Notes under the pieces: generated by a model
What the model was told of the DNA's origin: nothing
Database searches by the model: none
What the model saw: the letters and a program-made list of their open reading frames with translations, nothing else
Position numbers and translations under genes: made by a program
In this document: positions 45,091 through 53,734 of the stretch, in pieces
How the letters are laid out: every line of letters begins with the position of its first letter
Position numbering within the stretch: position 1 is the first letter of the stretch
NCBI GenBank assembly: GCA_963754645.1
Contig: CAVWGP010000012.1
Coordinates: forward strand, 992,001-1,056,000
DNA from: CAVWGP01 sp963754645
GTDB taxonomy: Bacteria; Pseudomonadota; Alphaproteobacteria; Bin65
Length of the DNA: 64,000 nucleotides
Direction of reading: 5' to 3'

Positions 45091-46308
45091 TTAATCCGAA
45101 TCGAGCCCATAGGCCGAGTGCAGGGCGCGCAGCGCCAGCTCGGTATATTCCTCGGCGATCAGGACGCTGATCTTGATTTCCGACGTCGAGATGACCTGAA
45201 TGTTGATGCCGCGCGCCGACAGCGTGCGGAACATTTCCAAGGCGACGCCGGCGTGGCTGCGCATGCCGACGCCGATGACCGAAACCTTGACCACCTGGGC
45301 ATCGGCCTTGATCGTCTCGAAGCCGAGCTTGTCCTTGACCTTGTTGAGGCACTCGACCGCCCGGTCCATGTCGCCCTTGGGCAGGGTGAAGGTGATATCC
45401 GTGAATCCGTCGGCCGAGACGTTTTGCACGATCATGTCGACATTGATGTTGGCGTCGGCCAGCGGCCCGAAAATGCCGGCGGCGATGCCGGGCCGGTCGG
45501 CGACCTTGGCCACGGTGATCTTGGCTTCATCGCGGCTGTAAGTGATGCCGCTGACCAGGGCTTTTTCCACGATTTCGTCCTCGTCGACTACCATTGTTCC
45601 GGGCGTGTCGGTAAAGCTCGACCGCACTTGGATGCGCACGTGATGCTTCATGCCCATCTCGACCGAGCGCGTCTGCAGGACCTTGGCGCCCTGCGACGCG
45701 CTTTCGAGCATTTCCTCGTAGGTGATCTTGTCGAGCTTGCGGGCTTTCTTGACGATGCGCGGATCGGCGGTGTAGACGCCGTCGACATCGGTATAGATAT
45801 CGCAGCGATCCGCGCGCAGCGCCGCCGCCAGCGCCACCGCCGAAGTATCCGAGCCGCCGCGCCCGAGCGTCGTCACCTGTCCATCGGCGGTGACACCCTG
45901 AAAGCCGGGCACCACGGCGACGATGCCCTGCTTCATGTCGGCCAGCATCCGCTTGGTCTCGATGCTGACGATGCGCGCCTTGCTGAAGGCGGCGTCGGAC
46001 AGGATCGGCAATTGCCAAGCGAGCCAGGAGCGCGCCTTCAAGCCGATGTCCTGCAGCGCGAGCGCGAGCAGCCCGATGGTGATCTGCTCGCCGGTGGAAA
46101 TGACCGTGTCGTATTCGCGCAGATCGGGGTTGGCCGTGATCTGCTTGGTCCATTTGATGAGCTGGTCGGTCGTCCCCGACATGGCCGAGACCACGACGGC
46201 GATCTCGTTGCCGGCATCGAACTCGCGCTTGACCTTGCGCGCCACATTCTTGATGCGGTCGGTATCGCCGACCGAGGTTCCGCCGAATTTCTGCACGATG
46301 CGCGCCAT
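45091..46308 (-). CDS. lysC: Aspartate kinase
   Basis: A 405-residue enzyme that phosphorylates aspartate in the first step to lysine, threonine, methionine and diaminopimelate. The catalytic domain starts VQKFGGTSVGDTDRIKNVA, with GFQGVTADGQVTTLGRGGSDTSA for ATP and substrate. The C-terminal quarter has paired ACT domains (VAKVADRPGIAAGIFGPLAD and VSVIGVGMRSHAGVALEMF) that bind lysine and threonine for feedback control. Divergent from ubiG with 82 bases between. Confidence 0.96.
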   Translation of the reverse strand: MARIVQKFGGTSVGDTDRIKNVARKVKREFDAGNEIAVVVSAMSGTTDQLIKWTKQITANPDLREYDTVISTGEQITIGLLALALQDIGLKARSWLAWQLPILSDAAFSKARIVSIETKRMLADMKQGIVAVVPGFQGVTADGQVTTLGRGGSDTSAVALAAALRADRCDIYTDVDGVYTADPRIVKKARKLDKITYEEMLESASQGAKVLQTRSVEMGMKHHVRIQVRSSFTDTPGTMVVDEDEIVEKALVSGITYSRDEAKITVAKVADRPGIAAGIFGPLADANINVDMIVQNVSADGFTDITFTLPKGDMDRAVECLNKVKDKLGFETIKADAQVVKVSVIGVGMRSHAGVALEMFRTLSARGINIQVISTSEIKISVLIAEEYTELALRALHSAYGLDSD

Positions 46309-46390
46309 GCGCGATCATTCCCCTGCTGCGCGCCGGAGTCATACCGGGTATAGTTCGCCGTTTCAACCGCGCGGAGTGGAATTTCGCGAG

Positions 46391-47161
46391 ATGCCGCAAT
46401 CCTTTAACGAGACTCCGCCGCCCGGTCCGGCCGGGTCCGTCGATCCGGCCGAGATCGCGCGTTTCGAAAAGCTCGCCGAGACCTGGTGGGACGCGGACGG
46501 GCCGATGAAGCCGCTGCACCGTTTCAATCCCGAGCGCATCCGCTTCATCCGCGACCGCGCCGCCGCCGCGTTCGGCCGCGACATCAGGGAAGCGCAACCC
46601 TTCGCCGGCCTCAGCCTGCTCGATATCGGCTGCGGCGGCGGGCTGATCGCCGAACCGATGGCGCGGCTCGGCTTCGCCGTGACCGGCATCGACGCCGCCG
46701 GCAAGAACCTGGCCGTGGCCCAGCGCCACGCCGAAGCCGCCGGCCTCGCCATCGACTACCGCCACACCACGGCCGAAGCCCTGGCCGAAACCGGCGCGCG
46801 CCACGATATCGTCCTGGCGTTGGAGATCGTCGAGCACGTCGCCGACCTCGACGGCTTTCTCGCCGCCGCCCTGGCGCTCGCCAAGCCCGAAGGCCTGCTG
46901 ATCGTGGCGACGCTCAACCGCACCGCCAAATCCTTCGCCATGGCCATCGTCGGCGCCGAATACGTGCTGCGCTGGCTGCCGCGCGGCACCCATGACTGGC
47001 GCAAATTCCCGCGCCCCTCGGAACTGGCCGCGAGCCTGCGCCGCGGCGGCGGCCGCGTCATCGAGCTCGCCGGCATGAGCTACAATCCCATCGCCGGCAC
47101 CTGGCGCGTGACCCGCGACCTCGCCGTCAACTACGTGGCGGTTGCCAAGCCGGCGGGCTAA
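46391..47161 (+). CDS. ubiG: Ubiquinone biosynthesis O-methyltransferase (UbiG)
   Basis: A 256-residue SAM methyltransferase that carries out both O-methylations of ubiquinone. Motif I LLDIGCGGGLIAEPMARLGF, then VTGIDAAGKNLAVAQRHA, LALEIVEHVADLDGFL, LIVATLNRTAKSFAMAIVGAEYVLRWLPRGTHDWRKF (longer than family-generic enzymes, and specific to UbiG). Start ATG 46391. Divergent from lysC, a classic alphaproteobacterial gene pair, and evidence for an aerobic ubiquinone-using organism. Confidence 0.95.
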   Translation: MPQSFNETPPPGPAGSVDPAEIARFEKLAETWWDADGPMKPLHRFNPERIRFIRDRAAAAFGRDIREAQPFAGLSLLDIGCGGGLIAEPMARLGFAVTGIDAAGKNLAVAQRHAEAAGLAIDYRHTTAEALAETGARHDIVLALEIVEHVADLDGFLAAALALAKPEGLLIVATLNRTAKSFAMAIVGAEYVLRWLPRGTHDWRKFPRPSELAASLRRGGGRVIELAGMSYNPIAGTWRVTRDLAVNYVAVAKPAG

Positions 47162-47169
47162 GCCGCGCA

Positions 47170-47503
47170 TGGCGCGCCGATCCGACGCGCCGGCGGCCGG
47201 CGCTGATATTCATCGTCGGGCCGAACGGGCGGGAAGACTTCCGACGACAAATGCGGCGCAAAGCTCGAATCTATCGCGAGCAGCTGGACTGAGCTGCGGC
47301 AACTCGACCAGGAAGCGCGCTCCGGCATGCTGGGCCGCGCCGCCGTGCGCGCGGCGATCGCCGGGCATTTCGCCGCCGGGCGGCCGATCTATTTCGCCAA
47401 GAACGGCAAGCTCTACCGCCAAACCGGACCGCGCGCCAAGCCGCGCCTCGTCGCCGCGCTTGACAAGCCCGCAGCAAAACCGAGATCAAGGCGCTCGGGC
47501 TGA
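47170..47503 (+). pseudogene. Remnant of a P-loop (zeta-toxin-like) protein gene
   Basis: Within a 370-base gap two frames carry protein-like pieces of one apparent gene: RRPALIFIVGPNG at 47190-47230 resembles the start of zeta-toxin / UDP-GlcNAc kinase P-loops (IFIVAGPNGAGKT), and after a frame change GGKTS, then SSWTELRQLDQEARSGMLGRAAV and GRPIYFAKNGKLYRQTGPRAK up to the TGA at 47501. The normal middle of such a protein (about 100 residues) is missing. A 58-codon frame from ATG 47327 is open but probably not a gene in its own right. Identification is tentative. Confidence 0.38.
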
Positions 47504-47535
47504 ATTCCTCGCCCGGCATTTTCTCGGGAGAAGCC

Positions 47536-47763
47536 ATGGCCGATAAGCTGCTCGATGCCAAGGGCCTGTCGTGCCCGCTGCCGGTGCTCAAGGCGCGGCG
47601 CGCGATGCAGGAGCTCAAGCCGGGCCAGGTGCTCGAAGTGCACGCCACCGATCCCGGCGCGCTGCACGACTTCCCCAATTTCTGCGAGGCGGGCGGGCAC
47701 CGCATGATCGGCCAATCGGAAGCGGCGGGCGTCTACACCTTCCAAATCCGCAAAGCCGGCTGA
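47536..47763 (+). CDS. tusA: TusA-family sulfurtransferase
   Basis: A 75-residue SirA/TusA protein. LDAKGLSCPLPVLKARRAMQ holds the persulfide-carrying Cys13 within CPxP. TusA relays sulfur for tRNA 2-thiolation and Moco/Fe-S work. The stop TGA overlaps the ATG of the transporter gene (TGATG). GGGAGAAGCC upstream of the ATG serves as ribosome site. Confidence 0.9.
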   Translation: MADKLLDAKGLSCPLPVLKARRAMQELKPGQVLEVHATDPGALHDFPNFCEAGGHRMIGQSEAAGVYTFQIRKAG

Positions 47764-49016
47764 TGGCGCCGCAGGGCCTGCTCGGCGTCGCCGCCATCCT
47801 GATCGTCGCCTGGGCGCTGAGCGAGAACCGCGGCGCCGCCTTCACGCCGCAGCAGCGCCGCCTGCTGATCGCCGGCCTCATCATGCTGTTCGGCCTCACC
47901 CTGCTGCTGCTCAAGGTGCCGCCGGTCAAGGACGCGCTGCTCGTGCTCAACATCGTCGTCGAGGCGCTCGACAAGGCGACCGAGGCGGGCACCAGCTTCG
48001 TCTTCGGCCATATCGGCGGCGGCCCCGCGCCCTTCACGCCCAAGCCGGGAGCCGCCACCGCCGCCCTCGCCTTCCGCTATCTGCCGCTCATCCTCGTCAT
48101 CAGCGCGCTCTCCGCCGTCTTCTATTATTGGGGCGTGCTGCAATGGGTGGTGCGCGGCTTCGCCCGGGCGCTGGAACGCGCGCTCGGCGTCGGCGGCGCC
48201 TTGGGCGTCGGCTCGGCGGTCAACGTCTTCGTCGGCCCGGTCGAGGCGCCGATCATGATCGCGCCCTATCTGGCGCGCATTTCGCGCGGCGAGATGTTCG
48301 CGCTGATGACGGTGGGCCTCGGCACCGTGGCCGGCACGGTCATGGTGCTCTACGCCACGATCCTGGTGCGCTCGGTCGAGGGCGCGCTCGGCCATATTCT
48401 CGTCGCCTCGGTCCTCAACGTGCCGGCCGCGCTCGTGATCGCGGCGCTGATGATCCCCTTCGCCGAGCGGCCGACGAGCGGCGGCTTCGACGAAACGCGC
48501 AAGGCGACGAGCACGATCGACGCCATCACCCGCGGCACCGCCGACGGCGTGGCGCTGCTCATCAACGTCGTCGCCATGCTCCTCGTGCTGGTGGCGCTGG
48601 TCGCGCTGGTCAATCTCGTTCTCGCAGCACTGCCCGAGTTCGGCGGCAAGGCGCTGACCTTGCAGCGCGCGGTGGGCTGGATTTTCGCCCCGCTCGCCTT
48701 CGCCATCGGCGTGCCCTGGGGCGAGGCGGCGGCGGCCGGCCAGCTGCTCGGCATCAAGGTGATCCTCAACGAGCTCATCGCCTATATCGAGCTCGCCGGC
48801 GGCGAAGGCGCCACCTTGAGCCAGCGCAGCAAGCTGATCATGGTCTACGCCCTCTGCGGCTTCGCCAATCTCAGCACCCTCGGCATCACCATCGCCGGCA
48901 CCGCGACCCTGGTCCCCGAGCGCCGCGACGAAGTCGTCGCCCTGGGGCCGAAGGCGATCGTCGCCGGCGTGATGACGACGTGTTTGACGGCGGCGGTGGT
49001 GGGGGTGTTTGCGTAG
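47763..49016 (+). CDS. Concentrative nucleoside transporter (CNT/NupC family)
   Basis: A 417-residue integral membrane protein with about ten hydrophobic segments and the CNT signatures GALGVGSAVNVFVGPVEAPIMIAPYL (substrate and ion site), TVGLGTVAGTVMVLYATIL, and ALCGFANLSTLGITIAGTATLVPER at the C-terminus. It imports nucleosides with H+ or Na+. Start ATG 47763 overlaps the tusA stop. A repeat fragment follows it. Confidence 0.9.
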   Translation: MAPQGLLGVAAILIVAWALSENRGAAFTPQQRRLLIAGLIMLFGLTLLLLKVPPVKDALLVLNIVVEALDKATEAGTSFVFGHIGGGPAPFTPKPGAATAALAFRYLPLILVISALSAVFYYWGVLQWVVRGFARALERALGVGGALGVGSAVNVFVGPVEAPIMIAPYLARISRGEMFALMTVGLGTVAGTVMVLYATILVRSVEGALGHILVASVLNVPAALVIAALMIPFAERPTSGGFDETRKATSTIDAITRGTADGVALLINVVAMLLVLVALVALVNLVLAALPEFGGKALTLQRAVGWIFAPLAFAIGVPWGEAAAAGQLLGIKVILNELIAYIELAGGEGATLSQRSKLIMVYALCGFANLSTLGITIAGTATLVPERRDEVVALGPKAIVAGVMTTCLTAAVVGVFA

Positions 49017-49070
49017 GGGGGCGGGGCGGGTCTTATTGCGTATTCGCCGCGCCTCCATCTTCCCAATGCC

Positions 49071-49125
49071 GTCATCCCGAGCGAGCCGACCGCCACCGGC
49101 GGCGGCGTCGGACGTTGAGGGACCT
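49071..49125. repeat. Dispersed palindromic repeat, half unit (copy 5)
   Basis: GTCATCCCGAGCGAGCCGAC at the left and GTCGGACGTTGAGGGACCT at the right, the left-hand half of the long units, lacking the closing complementary end. Lies between the CNT gene and the AAA gene, near the border where base composition falls. Confidence 0.65.
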
Positions 49126-49291
49126 TGCGCCCGCCGCGCGAGGTGCCGCCGCGCCGTTCGATCCCACTGCACCAATCCACGATCCACTTTCCGACGGCGG
49201 CGCTTTCGCGGCAAAGCCGATCCACCTCGACGACGCCGTGTGTTAGTGTTTGCTCATTTCCCGCTGTGCCAGTCTTGAAGGAATGGTTGCG

Positions 49292-51150
49292 ATGAGAATT
49301 GAACGCTTGCGGATATTGAACTACAAATGCTTCAAGGAAACCGATTGGATACCGCTCGCGCCGTCGTTCAACGTCGTCATCGGGCCGAATAACTCTGGAA
49401 AGTCTGCCTTCTTAGAGGCAGCCAGTTTGTGGTTTGCTGGGGATTCCAATCGTGCCAAGCCGCATCTGAGCGCAACTATCGCTAGAGGCCGGCCTCCGCG
49501 TAGCGATAGCGAAGTTGACGTTCGATTTGTCCTCGTCAAGAATGAACTCTATCATCACCTTCTTCAAAGTGGCCAATTTTACTTGAATTTTCGCACAAGC
49601 GAGGACCGGAATTGTTGGGCCTTGGATTCTCAACTTGGGACACTGTTCGAAACATCGCCTTTGGCCTTCGAGGCCAATTTGTCAACCCACAATTTAATAC
49701 CTATTTCCGTCCCCGCGGTTTCAGGTCTGGTCGAAAGTGTCGCGGCCGATGTCCGTCCCGGACTATTCCATCCAAAGTCGGATCGATCTGGGTTCAGGTT
49801 TGATGGAGTAGGGCGAGGTGGACCTGACTTATGCTCAAGCGCAATTTCGGTGGCGCGCCAAAATACTTTCTTTTTTTCTGCCGAACGACTTAATGTGGCA
49901 AAGTACCCGTCCGGCGCGGAAAAGAAACTTCGGCCAGACGCCGCGAATTGCTCGCATAAGTACTAGCATATTTTGCGGGCAATCCTCATCGTCGAGCGAT
50001 TTTGAGCGAGCATGTCCGGGCAATTCTGCCGAAAGTGAGAGACATCGTGTCCGTTCCTGTTAGCGCGAACGAAGTCGAGGTGCGCTGCTGGGCCGTAGAA
50101 CCTTCGACTGGGCGGGATGATATTTGCTTCCCGCTCTCAGAATGGGGAACCGGCGTCGGACAAGTCATCGCCATCCTCTACGTCACGATGACGCATGAGA
50201 CGCCTAGCTGTATCGTGATCGACGAACCGAATAGCTTTCTGCACCCGGGCGCGGTCAAGAAGTTGATTGATGTTCTCAAGCTTTACCCACACCACCAATA
50301 CATCATATCGACCCACTCGGCCGAAGTGATCAAGGCCGCAAATCCCGAGCAGGTCATTCGGCTGACTCCGACAGAAGACGAGTTAAAAATATCGTTGGTG
50401 CCGGTGACGAAGCTCGACACAATGCGCGAGATTTTCGCCGATCTCGGTATCAGCCTCGGCGACGTCTTCGGCGCCGACACGATCTTGTGGGTCGAAGGCA
50501 AATCCGAGGAGGAATGCTTTCCGATGATTATCCGCGATTTGTTGAAGATGCCTACACTGGGCGTGTCGATCCGAAGCGTATCGAGTGCTTCGGAGCTTAC
50601 CGAACAGAGACCGAGGCTAATTCGACGATTTTTGGAGCTCTATCGGAAAGTGAGCGAAGGACCGTCACTTGTCCCGACGGCCATCGGCTTTTCCTTCGAC
50701 CCCGTTAAGATCAGCTCGAAAGAAAAAACGGATTTGGAGAAACTATACGACGGCAAATTGCGGTTCCTGCCCCGGCTAAATTTGGAGAGCTATCTGTTGC
50801 ACCCCGAGGCAATCGCTTGGTTGCTAAACGGTACCGAAACATTCAAGGACGGCCCGGCGATGACCGGCGCGGATATCTCGAAATGGATGAGCGAGAAAGG
50901 CGGTCAGAAGAAATATCATCCTATGGCCGACGCGCCGACGACCTATGGCAGCGACGCTTGGTTTCGCTCCGTCGATGGCGCCTTATTGCTGAATGACATG
51001 TTGCAGGAGGTAAGCGGCGCAAAGGAGATATATCGCAAGATTCCGTACTCGGCCCGGCTTACGAAATGGCTAATCGACAACGATTTCAAATTCTTCGACG
51101 AGTTGAAAGGATACGTCGAAAGCCTGATCAAGGACCTGCCGAAGGCGTAA
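49292..51150 (+). CDS. AAA ATPase with TOPRIM (OLD-family nuclease-like), single-base frameshift
   Basis: About 620 residues once corrected. The N-terminal part starts MRIERLRILNYKCFKET with Walker A GPNNSGKS (residues 31-38); it runs to a TAG at 49964. From about 49960 the sequence continues in another frame (VLAYFAGNPHRRAILSEHVR) through the ABC-type signature region, Walker B CIVIDEPNSFLHPGA, the STHSAEVI switch, and a TOPRIM-like WVEGKSEEECF (about 50488-50520). Adding one G at 49960 restores a single protein. AAGGA lies nine bases before ATG 49292 (ATG 49283 is an alternative). Base composition is clearly less GC-rich than neighbours, suggesting transfer. OLD-type ATPase-nucleases act in phage defence or repair; no GajB-type helicase is adjacent. 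Confidence 0.8.
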
Positions 51151-51180
51151 GACCGCGAGCACGATCTCGCCCTATCGCGC

Positions 51181-51228
51181 GCAAGATTCCTCGACAACGC
51201 GCGCATTCGCGCGCGTGCTCGGAATGAC
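51181..51228. repeat. Dispersed palindromic repeat, half unit (copy 6)
   Basis: Reverse-oriented half-unit ending GTGCTCGGAATGAC, with CGCGCGCATTCGCGCGCG hairpin inside and GCAAGATTCCTCGA at the left. It separates the AAA gene from the oxidoreductase fragment. Confidence 0.65.
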
Positions 51229-51248
51229 GGAAGTGAGGGATTCCCGCC

Positions 51249-51590
51249 CTACCCCAACCGCCCCGGCCGCAAATCCCCCGCCGTCACCCCCGCTTCCGCG
51301 ATATCCGCCGGGATCGGCTTGCCGCTCGCCAGCGCCGCCGCGATGCGGCCCATGGCGGGGCTGGTCATGATGCCGTAGCCGCCCTGGCCGGCGAGCCAGA
51401 AAGAACCGGGTGCGTCCGGCGCGAAGCCTGCGACCAGGGTCTTGTCCTTGACGAAGCTACGCAAGCCCGCCCATTTGCGGCCGATGCGGCGCACGGCGAG
51501 CGTCGTCGCGCGCTCGACGCGGTCGATCCAATGCGCGATGTCGAGCTCTTCGGGCTGGATGTCTTGCGGCTCGACCGGGGTTTCGTCGGC
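51249..51590 (-). pseudogene. Duplicate 3' end of the FAD-dependent oxidoreductase gene
   Basis: About 113 codons, ending TAG at 51249-51251, that match the C-terminus of the oxidoreductase encoded at 52317-53441 almost residue for residue (ADETPVEPQDIQPEELDIAH, VRRIGRKWAGLRSFVKDKTL, GYGIMTSPAMGRIAAAL). At the DNA level 51252-51590 and 52322-52661 align nearly end to end with scattered substitutions. Similarity stops abruptly at 51590, after which the PIN gene begins. The fragment lacks the FAD-binding region and cannot be functional alone. Confidence 0.85.
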
Positions 51591-51607
51591 GGCCGCGCGA
51601 TCGCTTG

Positions 51608-52024
51608 CTAATTCCGGCCTTCGCCGAATCGGCGCAAGAATTCCCCCGGCGTCATGATCCGAATTCCGCGGAACGGGTCGAGCACTAGCAGATCGCGGTC
51701 GCCGGTGACAATCAAGCTGGCATCGGCGGCAATAGCGGCTTCGAGGAACTTGTCGTCCTTCGGATCCCGCGAAGCGACGATCGGCCGGTCCGGCCGAACC
51801 AAACAAATCGCCGGGATGAGCAACTCCGCGAATTCCGCGCGCTTTTCGACCGCGATATAAGGGTCGAATTTTTTATCGAACAGCTTTCGATAGAACTCAT
51901 CCACCGTTGCGGATGATCCGACAATCTCATGATTTCGAAATGCGGACACAGCCGCCCGCCCCGCGATGGAGTCCGCGGACAAGGCAAAGCTGATCAAGAC
52001 ATTGGTGTCGACGACGATGCGCAA
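51608..52024 (-). CDS. PIN-domain toxin of a type II toxin-antitoxin system
   Basis: A 138-residue PIN-domain ribonuclease (COG1569-type putative toxin component). VVDTNVLISFAL supplies the first metal-binding Asp6, DEFYRKLFDKKF the second acidic, and RDPKDDKFLEAAIAADA with VTGDRDLL the rest of the acidic centre. Expected to cleave RNA when unbound. It starts with TTG at 52022-52024; no ATG or GTG is in frame nearby. Fifteen bases behind the antitoxin gene. Flanked by the oxidoreductase 3'-end duplicates. Confidence 0.87.
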   Translation of the reverse strand: MRIVVDTNVLISFALSADSIAGRAAVSAFRNHEIVGSSATVDEFYRKLFDKKFDPYIAVEKRAEFAELLIPAICLVRPDRPIVASRDPKDDKFLEAAIAADASLIVTGDRDLLVLDPFRGIRIMTPGEFLRRFGEGRN

Positions 52025-52039
52025 TCGTCGAACTCGATG

Positions 52040-52273
52040 CTAAGGGTTGATCTCGCGAAGGATTTCTTCGAGCTTTTCTTCGCTCAAGCCGCGCCCGCGC
52101 GCCGCCTCGCTGAGCTTGCGCGCCGCGGCTGCGATCGACTCGACTTGCAACGCGCGTTGGCCGGCATCGGCTTCGGTCTCGACGGTCACACGCACAATCG
52201 CGTCGGGCGGAATATCGTCGCCCAGAATGTCCTTCGGCAGCTTGCCCGCGGGATAGCGCTCGATCACTTTCAT
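52040..52273 (-). CDS. Antitoxin partner of the PIN toxin
   Basis: A 77-residue protein, starting MKVIERYPAGKLPKDILGDD. The N-terminal part is a small beta-rich DNA-binding-like segment, the C-terminal half helical and acidic (ARKLSEAARGRGLSEEKLEEI), as in antitoxins that wrap a toxin. Its place directly upstream of the PIN gene on the same strand is the main evidence; the family itself is not recognised by name. It would neutralise the toxin and repress the operon. Confidence 0.75.
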   Translation of the reverse strand: MKVIERYPAGKLPKDILGDDIPPDAIVRVTVETEADAGQRALQVESIAAAARKLSEAARGRGLSEEKLEEILREINP

Positions 52274-52316
52274 GGTCGAAGAGTTAGAACCGGCGCCTGG
52301 CCTCGTCAAGCTGTCG

Positions 52317-53441
52317 CTAGGCGCCCAACCTCGCTGGCCCCAAATCCCCCGCCGTCACCCCCGCCTCCGCGATATCCGGCGGGATCGGTTTGCCCTCGAC
52401 CAGCGCCGCCGCGATGCGGCCCATGGCGGGGCTGGTCATGATGCCGTAGCCGCCCTGCCCCGCGAGCCAGAAAAAGCCGGGTGCTTCGGGCGCGAAGCCG
52501 GCGACCAGGGTCTTGTCCTTGACGAAGCTCCGCAAGCCCGCCCATTTGCGGCCGATGCGGCGCACGGCGAGCGTCGTCGCGCGCTCGACGCGGTCGATGC
52601 AATGCGCGATGTCGAGCTCTTCGGGCTGGATGTCTTGCGGCTCGACCGGGGTTTCGTCGGCCGGCGACAGGATGAGCTGGCCGGCATCGGGCTTCAAATA
52701 CCACTGCTCCTCGACGTCGATCACCGAGGGCCATTTGCGGAATTCGGTCCCAATGCCCTCGACAGTCAGCGCCGTGCGCCGCTTCGGCACCAGGCCGATT
52801 TGCTTCACGCCGGCGAGCTTGGCGACGACGTCGGCCCAGGCGCCGGCGGCGTTGACGACGATCTCGGCCTCGTGCTCACCCGCTTTGGTTGCAACGCGCC
52901 AACCCTTTGCGGCGCGCGCCAGGCCGGTGACCTCGGCGTCGCATTGCAGCGTGCCGCCGCGCGCGCGAAAGCCCTTGAGGAAGCCCTGATGGATCGAATT
53001 CACGTCCATGTCCTTGGCGTCTTCCTCGAAGAAGGCGCGCGCCAGATAGTCGGTGCGCAGGATCGGGCACAGGGCGATGGCGCGGGTTTTCTCGACCTCG
53101 TGGACTTCGGGCGCGATGCGCCGCGCATCGGCGAGCGCGGTTTCGAATGGCTTGCCCTGGTCCTGGCGCGCGACGACGAGCACGCCGCGCGGCGTCAGCA
53201 GCGGATTGTCGGTGAAGCCCTGGGGCGGCGCCTCGAAGAACGGCCGGCTGGCGACGGCGAGGCCGCGGATCGTGCGGTTGCCGTAGGTTTCGGTGAACAG
53301 CGCCGCCGAGCGGCTGGTGCTGTGATAGCCGGGCATGGCCTCGCGCTCGAGGATGAGCGTCGGCCCGAGCGCCGCGAGCTCGTAGCCCGCCGAAGCGCCG
53401 GCAATGCCGCCGCCGATGACGATGAAACGATAGTGAGCCAT
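52317..53441 (-). CDS. FAD-dependent oxidoreductase (DAO family)
   Basis: A 374-residue D-amino-acid-oxidase-fold flavoprotein. FAD is bound at FIVIGGGIAGASAGYELAALG (GxGxxG) with the acidic ILERE after it; NAAGAWADVVAKLAG is the conserved second FAD contact, and WLAGQGGYGIMTSPAMG near the C-terminus closes the site. Substrate is probably an amine or amino/hydroxy acid. Intact. Its own 3' third exists again at 51249-51590 beyond the toxin-antitoxin pair. Confidence 0.88.
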   Translation of the reverse strand: MAHYRFIVIGGGIAGASAGYELAALGPTLILEREAMPGYHSTSRSAALFTETYGNRTIRGLAVASRPFFEAPPQGFTDNPLLTPRGVLVVARQDQGKPFETALADARRIAPEVHEVEKTRAIALCPILRTDYLARAFFEEDAKDMDVNSIHQGFLKGFRARGGTLQCDAEVTGLARAAKGWRVATKAGEHEAEIVVNAAGAWADVVAKLAGVKQIGLVPKRRTALTVEGIGTEFRKWPSVIDVEEQWYLKPDAGQLILSPADETPVEPQDIQPEELDIAHCIDRVERATTLAVRRIGRKWAGLRSFVKDKTLVAGFAPEAPGFFWLAGQGGYGIMTSPAMGRIAAALVEGKPIPPDIAEAGVTAGDLGPARLGA

Positions 53442-53480
53442 GTTGGCGATCCGCGTTCAGGTAGCGAAGTTGAGGGAACC

Positions 53481-53510
53481 ACAGAGACACAGAGGCACAG
53501 AGGCACAGAG
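53481..53510. repeat. Short tandem ACAGAGRCAC/ACAGAGGC array
   Basis: Three to four imperfect copies of a CACAGAGG-type unit in the gap upstream of the oxidoreductase gene. Similar intergenic strings occur in many bacteria; too short and irregular to be a CRISPR. Confidence 0.5.
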
Positions 53511-53561
53511 AAGTCACGGCGTTTCCGGCATGCGCACGCGGCGCTCCGCCACGCGACAAAA

Positions 53562-53705
53562 CCTCCCCCGCTCAGGGGGAGGTCGGCGCGCCGAAGGCGC
53601 GGCGGGTGGGGGCTTTCGCGGCAGGGCGGCTTCGTTCGCCGCAAACGCATCCATGCGAGCCCGGCAAATCCAGCCCCCACCCGGCCTCCCCCTGAACGGG
53701 GGAGG
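53562..53705. repeat. Inverted-repeat element built from two CCTCCCCC hairpins
   Basis: The left end CCTCCCCCGCTCAGGGGGAG and the right end, read on the other strand, CCTCCCCCGTTCAGGGGGAG, are near-identical and each is itself a hairpin; both continue with a GGGTGGGGGCT-type sequence towards the middle. The 144-base whole resembles a small non-autonomous palindromic element between the oxidoreductase and RND genes. Confidence 0.65.
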
Positions 53706-53734
53706 TGAAGAGTCCGCGGCGGTTCACCGGACCG

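Noticed and set aside
42624..45170. Long plus-strand open frame opposite ptsP
   Set aside because: Same cause; the minus strand carries the full PtsP motifs.
49958..50005. Two separate genes (ATPase N-part and TOPRIM C-part)
   Set aside because: The missing segment between the two frames is readable in sequence (VLAYFAGNPHRRAI) after adding one base, so a single gene with an indel is simpler.
53481..53510. CRISPR-like tandem repeat
   Set aside because: Units are about 8-10 bases, irregular, with no spacers and no cas genes.
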